Source: Lachnospiraceae bacterium (GTDB taxonomy: Bacteria > Bacillota > Clostridia > Lachnospirales > Lachnospiraceae). Taken from it: a stretch of 64,000 nucleotides of DNA. The stretch covers positions 1 through 64,000 of the forward strand of contig SVEQ01000010.1 of NCBI GenBank assembly GCA_015057325.1, in the 5' to 3' direction. The notes beneath the pieces were generated by a model that saw only the letters and a list, made by a program, of their open reading frames with translations, made no database searches and was not told the DNA's origin. A program made the position numbers and the translations under genes. This document shows, one piece after another, positions 53,298 through 60,935 of this stretch (its first letter is position 1; the number at the start of each line of letters is the position of its first letter).

Positions 53298-55415
53298 ATG
53301 CAGGAAAAAAGTTTTATTACAACCGTAAATAACAGTGAAAACAAAATATCAAAGAAGATTATAGCCTGCATAGCAGCTGTTGCTGCAGTTGTTGGTGCTG
53401 TCGGATCATTTATCATCTGTTTTGAACAAAACAGCGGACTTACAGGAATTGCAGTAGCAGGCGTAGTTGCCATGCTTATGGTTATAGCTGCTTCCTGTGT
53501 GAATTATCTTCCTGAAGTTTTGACTATGCTTGGTGGCGTAGTTTTATTTGTTGCGGATAAAAACGGTTTTTTGGCAGGCGTTCAGTGTCTGTGTAACTTT
53601 GTGATTGATAGATTTAACGCAAGAACAGGACTTGAAGTATATTCATTTGTGTATCCTGATGGCGTTGACGCAGACAGAGCATATAAGGTTATGGGGATCT
53701 ATCTTATTATAGTGTTGAGTGTGCTTGTGTACAAAATGTGTGTGAATAATCATAAGTACATATTTACCGCAGTTAATATTGGCACGATTGCAACTTTATA
53801 TTGTTTTGGGACAAAAGAAGCTTATTGGTGTGTGGTATTTTGTGTGCTTGCAGTTATGGGGATGCTTATGATGACAGAGCATCCTTCGGGCGACTGTGTG
53901 GTTGTTGATGAAAAGAGCGAGAAAAGAGTTGCGGGAGTATATGTTGCTACATGCGTTGTTATCGTGTTTGTATTTGGATTGTATGTTAAGAATAATAATT
54001 TTCAAAGACTTGATAAGGCGGATACTATCAAAGACAATCTTACCGATTGTGCTGATGATATGTTGTATAATGCCGGCAAACTTCCAAAAGGAAACTTGTA
54101 TAAGGCTATAAGCTATGAGGGCAGCAAGGATAAGCAGATAGAAGTCCGTACAGATGTGGCAGGTGTTTATTATCTTAAGGGCTATGTGGGGGAAGATTTT
54201 GATAATAATAGATGGCACGAACTTGATTACAGCAACTATACAGACTTTAAGGGTGTTTTCTCATGGATGGCAGAAAACGGATTTGATCCGTTTACACAAA
54301 ACGTACAGTATGTTGAAAGCATGGGTGCAAAACTGGAATATTCCAGTGTGGAGATAGTAAATGTCGCTGCAGATACAAAATATCAGTATATTCCGTATGG
54401 CATAAGTTGTGATGAGTTAAGTTTTGTGGGGAAAACTTACAAAGACATTAATGTGCTTGGAAGTGCAGGGAAAAAAGAGCAGAGCAACTTCAAGGTTTGG
54501 AATTACACGACAGGTCAGGGACTTGTGCTTGCTGAAGGTGAACAGGATGGTGTTTCCAATGTTCAGACAGAGTACAGAGGATATGTGTATGAGAGATATC
54601 TTGGTATCTCGGATGAATACAGAAAGTTTTTTGAAAATGCTCTTCCGTCAGATGTTGAGGGATATGCATCTGTAACTACAACAATAAGAGAATGGCTTGC
54701 TAAGGAGACAGGTGCAGCACCTTCGGAAACTAATGACTGTCTTATGTATTTTATTGAAAACGGCAAAAAAGGTAATTCGGAGTTTTTCGCCACAGCAGGA
54801 ACGTTAATGTACCGATATTACGGTATTCCTGCACGTTATGTGGAAGGCTACATGGCAAATGCGGGAGAGGAATCATTTACAGGCGAGAACTATTGCGTGT
54901 CATTGGACGGCAGTGCGTATCATGCGTGGGTAGAGATATATAAAGACGGTTTTGGGTGGATGCCTGTTGATGTCACACCGGGATTTTACTCAAACGATAT
55001 GGCAAGTCAGAGTGACACTATATCAAAACCTCGTAGTGCTAATTCAAAATCAAGCGGTGGTCAATCAGTTAAGGAAAACTCGGATAAAAAGAAAAATCAT
55101 GACATGAAGAAAATAGTATTGTTGATGCTTGCGGCTGTCGGAATCGTGTTAGTATTTGTGCTTATATATAACTTTGCGAAGTGGTGCTATATTGTGCTCG
55201 GAAGACGTATACTTGCCAAGAATCCTGATGTGGATGTGAGAATGCGTGCACAGATTGCTTATCTTGGATATTTGTTTTCAAAAGACAAAAAAGATGAGGC
55301 TGATTTGCCAATCGTAATCAGAAGCATTTTGCAGAAATACAGATATGGAAAAGAGGGTGTTACAGAGGAAGAATATACAATCTTTGTTAAGTATGTTGAG
55401 GGGGATGATTACTGA
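53298..55415 (+). CDS. Transglutaminase-like membrane protein with Ser in place of active Cys
   Basis: A 705-residue TgpA-like protein. About six helices fill residues 16-235, then a large outside part. The transglutaminase core lies at about 465-560: NDCLMYFIENGKKGNSEFFATAGTLMYRYYGIPARYVEGYM, AYHAWVEIY and PVDVTPGF. The usual pattern GxC..FA is GNSEFFA here, so the nucleophile Cys is Ser494, while the His and Asp positions remain. A last helix is near 605-630, followed by a cytoplasmic tail. The start at 53298 follows AAAGGAAG. It is the third member of the MoxR-DUF58-transglutaminase operon. Confidence 0.88.
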   Translation: MQEKSFITTVNNSENKISKKIIACIAAVAAVVGAVGSFIICFEQNSGLTGIAVAGVVAMLMVIAASCVNYLPEVLTMLGGVVLFVADKNGFLAGVQCLCNFVIDRFNARTGLEVYSFVYPDGVDADRAYKVMGIYLIIVLSVLVYKMCVNNHKYIFTAVNIGTIATLYCFGTKEAYWCVVFCVLAVMGMLMMTEHPSGDCVVVDEKSEKRVAGVYVATCVVIVFVFGLYVKNNNFQRLDKADTIKDNLTDCADDMLYNAGKLPKGNLYKAISYEGSKDKQIEVRTDVAGVYYLKGYVGEDFDNNRWHELDYSNYTDFKGVFSWMAENGFDPFTQNVQYVESMGAKLEYSSVEIVNVAADTKYQYIPYGISCDELSFVGKTYKDINVLGSAGKKEQSNFKVWNYTTGQGLVLAEGEQDGVSNVQTEYRGYVYERYLGISDEYRKFFENALPSDVEGYASVTTTIREWLAKETGAAPSETNDCLMYFIENGKKGNSEFFATAGTLMYRYYGIPARYVEGYMANAGEESFTGENYCVSLDGSAYHAWVEIYKDGFGWMPVDVTPGFYSNDMASQSDTISKPRSANSKSSGGQSVKENSDKKKNHDMKKIVLLMLAAVGIVLVFVLIYNFAKWCYIVLGRRILAKNPDVDVRMRAQIAYLGYLFSKDKKDEADLPIVIRSILQKYRYGKEGVTEEEYTIFVKYVEGDDY

Positions 55416-55466
55416 ATACTCCACAAAATCAAGTTGATTTTCATGTGTGTGAAATCTTTTGTTATA

Positions 55467-55475
55467 TGCTATAAT
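55467..55475 (+). promoter_or_regulatory. Extended -10 promoter of the cas10-RAMP operon
   Basis: TGCTATAAT, a TG-extended -10, lies 63 bases before cas10. No strong -35 is seen. It shows that the effector operon can be transcribed independently of the MoxR genes, since about 120 bases separate them. Confidence 0.6.
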
Positions 55476-55538
55476 ATACGTAGTAAGTAATATTGAAAAT
55501 GAATGATTAAATAATACTAAAAGAAGGAGAAGTGGTTT

Positions 55539-57032
55539 ATGGAAACAAAGGAATATCTTGTTGTTTTGGAGGTGTCTCAAAAACAGGGCTATATATTTAA
55601 GACAGATCGTCTTGTGGAAAATATAGGCGCTTCAATAATAATAAGAAAAATAACCGAAGAATTACCTAAAAACTATGCAAAGGATGATGAATTTGTGTTT
55701 GAGGGTGGGGGAAAGAGTGTATATGCTTTTGATTCATATGAAAAAGCATCCCAATTCGTTAAGAAAATGACAAGGGAAGTAATCGAACATTATCCCGGAG
55801 TAGAGTTATTTATGGCAATACATGAATACGATACCGAAAAGGATTCTATTATAAAGGCGATAAATGATTTATATGGTAAGTTGGAAGAAAAGAAGTCTTC
55901 AAGACGTCATAATTTCAAGACTATAGGACTTGGAATTACGGAAACTTGTCTGGATACATCACTTCCAGCGTCGAAGTACGAATGCGTAGGTAAGGATAAA
56001 ATAACTGTATCGTCTGAAACTTCTGTGAAGATTAAGGTTGGGAGAGAAGAACAGGATGAAGTATTTAAGAAACTTCTTCCTGATAATAACGACTATAAGT
56101 TTGCTCGTGAATTTGAGGATATGGGTGGTAGCAAGGGTAGCAAAAATTACATAGCTGTTATTGTTATTGACGGAAATAAGATGGGTAAGAAAATAGAGAA
56201 ATTCCGTAAAGAGTTCATAGAACGTAATCCGGATGTTTCAGAAACTGCTAACCGAAAATACAAACAAGAGTTAAGAAAATTAAGTGAAGAGATTGATGGA
56301 TGCTATAAAAAAGCTGTAAAAGATGCCGTTAAAAAAGTATTTGATAATTTAGAAAAACTACAGGAAAAGGGTGTTTTGGAAAAACGATATAATGAAAATA
56401 TAATGTATCTTCCGGTTAGACCGTTAATTTTAGCTGGAGATGATATTTGTATAGTGACAGATGCAAGGATTGGTATTGACGTCGCAGAGACTATATTACG
56501 CAATATAGAGAAAAATACAATTTGTGAACTTCCTATGAAAGCCTGTGCCGGTGTTGCAATGGTTCGAACGGGTTATCCGTTTTTTAAAGCACATGAATTG
56601 GCAGAAGAGTTGTGTCATAACGCAAAGTCTATTTTGCCAAGCGATGATTCTGTTGATGCTTCAGTTATTGATTTCCATGTTGATCAGGGCGAACTTGCGG
56701 GAAGTTTATCGGACATAAGAAAGGAACTATATAATAATTCTGCATTGACAAATAAACCGTTATATATACATTCTGAAGATAATACATCAAATGATGGTAG
56801 TAAATCTATGGAAGACTTTCGTAAAAGGTTTGAATTATTCAAAGACAAAAAGTTGGGCCGAGGATTTGTTAAACAATATCGAGATGCTTTGTATGATGGA
56901 GAATCAAGTGCCAAAAAGTATTTGTCTGATAAGCGCATGACAAACAAAATAGGTGAAAGTTATGTAAATGGTCATTGTGTGGATTTTGACATTATTGAAA
57001 TGATAGATATATATAACAGATTGGAGGGATAA
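55539..57032 (+). CDS. cas10: Cas10-like protein, type III large subunit without HD domain
   Basis: A 497-residue protein of the Cas10/Cmr2 palm group. It starts EYLVVLEVSQKQGYIFKTDRLVENIGASIIIRKI (first palm-like domain), has YIAVIVIDGNKMGKKIEKF near residues 203-221 and the palm loop RPLILAGDDICIVTDAR with A299-G300-D301-D302 in place of GGDD. No HD nuclease motif and no zinc cluster are seen, so it is shorter than usual Cas10 (700-900). It would anchor the effector, and may or may not make cyclic oligoadenylates. GAAGGAGAAG precedes the ATG. First gene of the effector operon. Confidence 0.85.
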   Translation: METKEYLVVLEVSQKQGYIFKTDRLVENIGASIIIRKITEELPKNYAKDDEFVFEGGGKSVYAFDSYEKASQFVKKMTREVIEHYPGVELFMAIHEYDTEKDSIIKAINDLYGKLEEKKSSRRHNFKTIGLGITETCLDTSLPASKYECVGKDKITVSSETSVKIKVGREEQDEVFKKLLPDNNDYKFAREFEDMGGSKGSKNYIAVIVIDGNKMGKKIEKFRKEFIERNPDVSETANRKYKQELRKLSEEIDGCYKKAVKDAVKKVFDNLEKLQEKGVLEKRYNENIMYLPVRPLILAGDDICIVTDARIGIDVAETILRNIEKNTICELPMKACAGVAMVRTGYPFFKAHELAEELCHNAKSILPSDDSVDASVIDFHVDQGELAGSLSDIRKELYNNSALTNKPLYIHSEDNTSNDGSKSMEDFRKRFELFKDKKLGRGFVKQYRDALYDGESSAKKYLSDKRMTNKIGESYVNGHCVDFDIIEMIDIYNRLEG

Positions 57033-57034
57033 CA

Positions 57035-57643
57035 TTGAAACAGTACGATGTGAGGATTAAATTTCTTTCAGAAACAATGCTTGGCAGCGGAATGGCTGTT
57101 CCGGGAGTTATAGATAACGACATCAGGCATGATAATAATGGACTTCCTTATATGAATGCGAAAACATTTAAGGGACATATTAGAGAGCAGATGGAATTTC
57201 TTAAAAAATATGATAAGAGTTACCGTGATATAGATATTTATGGATTACTGGGCAGCGACGATAAGGATTCAGAAAAAAAACTTGGTAAGATTAAGTTTTC
57301 TGAGGTTTCAATGCCTCAGTCGGTAAAAGAAGCATTAAAACAAGCAGTAAATAATGGCAAACTCTCTAAATCTGAAGTTCTTAATTCAATCACAGTAATC
57401 TATACAAGAACGAGGATAAATGAATTCGGAGTTGCTGAAGCGCATTCGTTGCGAAAAGAAAGAGAATTAAAAAAGAACCTGATGTTAGAAACAAAGATAT
57501 ATACAGAAGATCTGACGGATGAAGAACTTAAGATGCTATATGAAAGTGTAAAAGCACTTAAACATATCGGGATGCATAAAAGCAAAGGTAAAGGATTGGT
57601 TGAATGTAGTATAGAACCGGCAAAAGAGGGGGGTGATATTTAA
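57035..57643 (+). CDS. Csm3-like RAMP protein (Cas7)
   Basis: A 202-residue RAMP of the Cas7/Csm3 group, a backbone unit that binds crRNA and may cut target RNA. MLGSGMAVPGVIDNDIRHDNNGLPYMNAKTFKGHIRE near residues 15-50 holds the aspartates at the place of the Csm3 catalytic Asp and the RAMP glycine helix; the closing loop is HIGMHKSKGKGLVECSI near 180-196. It uses a TTG start, chosen for GGAGGGA upstream and the 2-base gap after cas10. In III-Dv systems the equivalent unit is the N-terminal Cas7 of a Cas7-5-11 fusion; here it is a separate gene. Confidence 0.8.
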   Translation: MKQYDVRIKFLSETMLGSGMAVPGVIDNDIRHDNNGLPYMNAKTFKGHIREQMEFLKKYDKSYRDIDIYGLLGSDDKDSEKKLGKIKFSEVSMPQSVKEALKQAVNNGKLSKSEVLNSITVIYTRTRINEFGVAEAHSLRKERELKKNLMLETKIYTEDLTDEELKMLYESVKALKHIGMHKSKGKGLVECSIEPAKEGGDI

Positions 57644-59265
57644 TGAAATATTTAAGATATTACTTATCATTAGATGAGCCTGTAAAGATGGGAATGCAGG
57701 GAAATCAAGCTAACAGTAACGCGTTATCATATATTGCCGGTTCTTCAATTAGAGGTGCTGTCATTAATGAACTTTCTAAGGTTGTAAGCAATGATGTATT
57801 AAAGGATCACATAAAAAATACGCGTTTTTATGATGCGTATATTGTTGCCGAGGATAAATGCCTGATTCCCGTACCATTTATTTTCTATGCGGGAAAACAT
57901 GATATTAGAAATAATGACAGAGAATTATCTGAGAATCGAAAAACTGCTCTTAAGGTTAATACCAGAACAATAGATCCGCCTGCCGAGGGTGAACAAAGAG
58001 TAGATGTTGGAGGATTTTGTAATATAATAGATGATAAACTGTGCGTTCAGAAGGTAAGAAAGATTGCCAATATGCATATCTCTATTGGAAAAGATACTTC
58101 GTCAAATAAATTGTTCCGGTATGAAGCCATTGATAAAGGACAGGTTTTTTCGGGGATAATCGCATGTTCGAATGATAGTATTGATGAAGTTGAAAAAATT
58201 CTAAAAGAGAAAATTTTATATCTTGGAGGATCGAAGGGCAGCGGTTATGGTAGGTGCAGAGTAATCAAAACAGAGAATATATCTTACGAAAAAATAATAG
58301 ATCAATATGGTATTAAGCGACGTAAAGATAGCGATGTTTTGTACATATATGCTTTGTCTAATTTGCTATTATTCGATGAAAATGGTTGCGCATGTGGAGA
58401 ACCATCCAAAGAATGGATAAAAGAAAAGCTTAATTTGAAGAATGCTGAATTGATAAAGTCCTATGTCCAGACTAGCGTTGCTTCCGGTTATAATCATAAA
58501 TGGCGTGCAGGTAATGTTATGCAGGATGCGGTCAAAGCAGGAAGTGTATATGTTTATAGGATAGAGGGTGAGATTAATCAGGATATAATTGAAAATATAG
58601 AGAAAGAGCAAATAGGACTTCGCAAGCAGGATGGCTTTGGAAGAATAATTATTAATCCTGATTTTGACATAAATGAAAGAATCATGCTACAACACGAGAG
58701 TTTACAGGAACCTGTTAAAGAGTTTTCTGATGAAGATAGTTCCCTGCTATGTTTGGTTGAAAAATCAGTAAATCAGGACAGGATTAACAATTATATCAGC
58801 AATGTGGCTCTTAAAACTGCGGAAGATAACAGAAAAAGTATTGTCAGGGATTTTTCTATTACGCAGATATCCAGATTATACGGAGTAACCTCTGATATTA
58901 TTATGAATGATTATTCTGATGAAGAAATCAAACAAAAATTAAAGATATTCTATGATAGTATATTCCTTCGTACAAACATGCGTGGGGAGACTGTTTATAA
59001 AACATCAATAACTAAGCAAAAATATAACACTGCTAAACTTAAACTTCCCAATGATGAGTCTCTGACAATGGAAAAGGTTCTGGATGAGATAATTAATGAT
59101 GAGAAAGGTCATAATAATTGGGGAGTTAAAGTAAAAAATGTCAAACTTTTTAAATTTGATGGACAATTTAATGATGTTCGAATTTCTACTACTTTGATAA
59201 AAGTAAGGTTTTTGAATGAAGTTATGTATAACTTAATGCGAATGGAGGGAGGCAAAAAAATATGA
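57643..59265 (+). CDS. csx10: Csx10-like RAMP with C-terminal extension (possible Cas5-Cas11)
   Basis: A 540-residue protein. The N-terminal half is a Csx10-type RAMP region: LSLDEPVKMGMQGNQANSNALSYIAGSSIRGAVINEL, with glycine loops YLGGSKGSGYGRCRV near residue 200 and GLRKQDGFGRIIINPDF near 325-341. Residues 345-540 are largely helical and Lys-rich with no known motif; they lie where III-Dv Cas7-5-11 fusions carry the Cas11 small subunit, which is otherwise missing here. Start and upstream stop overlap in TAATG, and its own stop overlaps the next ATG. Csx10 identity is by pattern; the Cas11 part is inference. Confidence 0.72.
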   Translation: MKYLRYYLSLDEPVKMGMQGNQANSNALSYIAGSSIRGAVINELSKVVSNDVLKDHIKNTRFYDAYIVAEDKCLIPVPFIFYAGKHDIRNNDRELSENRKTALKVNTRTIDPPAEGEQRVDVGGFCNIIDDKLCVQKVRKIANMHISIGKDTSSNKLFRYEAIDKGQVFSGIIACSNDSIDEVEKILKEKILYLGGSKGSGYGRCRVIKTENISYEKIIDQYGIKRRKDSDVLYIYALSNLLLFDENGCACGEPSKEWIKEKLNLKNAELIKSYVQTSVASGYNHKWRAGNVMQDAVKAGSVYVYRIEGEINQDIIENIEKEQIGLRKQDGFGRIIINPDFDINERIMLQHESLQEPVKEFSDEDSSLLCLVEKSVNQDRINNYISNVALKTAEDNRKSIVRDFSITQISRLYGVTSDIIMNDYSDEEIKQKLKIFYDSIFLRTNMRGETVYKTSITKQKYNTAKLKLPNDESLTMEKVLDEIINDEKGHNNWGVKVKNVKLFKFDGQFNDVRISTTLIKVRFLNEVMYNLMRMEGGKKI

Positions 59266-60578
59266 TAAACCAATATATGTATTTTTTTAGAATATCTCTC
59301 AAATTGGACAGTGTATTGAGTATATCCGGTGGGGGAGATGATGAATATAATCTTGTAAAAAACGGCGAGGGAAGATATATTATTCCGTCCACAGGAATTG
59401 CTGGTGCGATTAAAAATTACATAAACTCGGATTGTCCTGAGGAATGTGTGAAGATGTTTGGGGATATTGGACACCATAGTATTGTCACTTATTACGATGC
59501 TGTATGCGAGAATGTCAACATAGAAACAAGAAAAGGTATTTGCATAGATGATAGGTACGGAGTAGCTGAAAACAGAAAGCTTTTTACTCGCTATTACATA
59601 GGCCAGGGGATGGAATGTGAATTAAAGATTCAATGTAATATTGATGATAAAAATCGTGAAAATATAATTCGCACCATTAAGCAGATTGCAGGTGCTATCA
59701 AATTAGGAAGGATACGCTTTGGCTCTAAAAAAACAGATGGTGCAGGCGTATTTAGCGTTAAGGATATTTCTTATATGGTCCTTGATATGGCTAATGATAA
59801 GGAAAGAAAATATTATATAGAAACAGATATTTTATCTATTTTTAAAGTGTGTGAAGATAAACTATCATGTGACGATATCAAGATTAGTAATTGGCGAAGT
59901 TATGTTCTTGAAGCCAAGATACCTAATGGATTATTGGTAAAGAGCGGGGAAAGAGAAAACGGAGCATCAGTTAATATGTCTAAAGAGATAGACGGGAATG
60001 CTGAATGTTACATTCCTGCTTCAACGATTAAGGGTATTATACGGTCGTATTCTGAAATGATTGCAAAATATATGAATATATCGAATGATTGTTTAGTACA
60101 AATATTTGGAAATGATAATACAGAAAAGACAAATATGAAGGCAAGCACTGTGTATGTGGACGATTGTATATTGAGAAATACTGTGACTACACGATATAAC
60201 AGAATTAAAGTTGATCGATGGCTTGGATCCACGATCTCTGGTGCTAAAACTGTGGATGAGGTTGTTTCGACTAATGGAGAAGATGTAGTATCTTTAAGAG
60301 TGTCTATTGATCGTTCCAGATATGCAGAAAGTGACGAAATTCTATGGAAGTATGCGAATGCTTTTGTATTTCTGGCACTTAGAGATCTTGGTTTAGGAAA
60401 GGTGTCTATCGGAAGCGGAAATGCAGTAGGATACGGACGACTGGAAGGTGTAAATTTAAGAATAAATGACAAGGTTTGTCCTATCGATTATAAAAATAAA
60501 AAAGTAGATGCTTCTTCGTATGAAACAGAACTTGTTGACATTCTTAATTCATTGGAGGTGTCATATGAAAATAAATAG
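59262..60578 (+). CDS. Double-RAMP protein (Cas7-2x-like)
   Basis: A 438-residue protein with two RAMP units in one chain. The first (about 1-185) has ISLKLDSVLSISGGGDDEYN, IIPSTGIAGAIKNYI and FGSKKTDGAGVFSV; the second (about 205-420) has EAKIPNGLLVKSGERENG, YIPASTIKGIIRSYSE, STVYVDDCI, VTTRYNRIKVDRWLGSTISGAK and VSIGSGNAVGYGRLEGV. The order of genes and the double build match the Cas7-2x subunit of type III-D effectors. Aspartates in GGGDDEYN could be a target-RNA cleavage site. ATG overlaps the previous stop by four bases. Confidence 0.78.
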   Translation: MINQYMYFFRISLKLDSVLSISGGGDDEYNLVKNGEGRYIIPSTGIAGAIKNYINSDCPEECVKMFGDIGHHSIVTYYDAVCENVNIETRKGICIDDRYGVAENRKLFTRYYIGQGMECELKIQCNIDDKNRENIIRTIKQIAGAIKLGRIRFGSKKTDGAGVFSVKDISYMVLDMANDKERKYYIETDILSIFKVCEDKLSCDDIKISNWRSYVLEAKIPNGLLVKSGERENGASVNMSKEIDGNAECYIPASTIKGIIRSYSEMIAKYMNISNDCLVQIFGNDNTEKTNMKASTVYVDDCILRNTVTTRYNRIKVDRWLGSTISGAKTVDEVVSTNGEDVVSLRVSIDRSRYAESDEILWKYANAFVFLALRDLGLGKVSIGSGNAVGYGRLEGVNLRINDKVCPIDYKNKKVDASSYETELVDILNSLEVSYENK

Positions 60579-60924
60579 AATAGAAGATATAAAGAATATT
60601 GATATTAATAATTATTGTTATGCATGGGTTCAAGAATACGACAGTGTAAAACTTGGCACAGTAAATGATGTTAGCATTGATTATGATAATATTATTGAAG
60701 CAAGATTTTTTTCTTCGGATAAAGAACTTCATATTTTTTGCTATGATGATGAAATGTGTGCAGTTGAGATTATAAAAGAGGATGAAGATGATTATTTTGA
60801 GGAAAAACAGATATTAAGAAAGCGCTTTGGCAAAAATATTACATTGAGGTACTATGTTGATTATGAGGATGATGGACAGGCGTATATAGTTAATACTGTT
60901 CTGTCAGATTGCGAATTGAACTAA
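60565..60924 (+). CDS. csx19: Csx19-like III-D accessory subunit
   Basis: A 119-residue protein. The middle NIIEARFFSSDKELHIFCYDDEMCAVEII and the ending LRYYVDYEDDGQAYIVNTVLSDCELN match the csx19 pattern of a beta sheet followed by a Y-x-D-x-DGQA-Y-x-x-x-x-L motif. Csx19 is diagnostic of subtype III-D and is a structural subunit of the III-Dv effector. The start at 60565 follows GGAGGTG and overlaps the double-RAMP gene by 14 bases; an upstream in-frame ATG at 60508 lies too deep in that gene. Confidence 0.72.
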   Translation: MKINRIEDIKNIDINNYCYAWVQEYDSVKLGTVNDVSIDYDNIIEARFFSSDKELHIFCYDDEMCAVEIIKEDEDDYFEEKQILRKRFGKNITLRYYVDYEDDGQAYIVNTVLSDCELN

Positions 60925-60935
60925 GGGGGGATATC

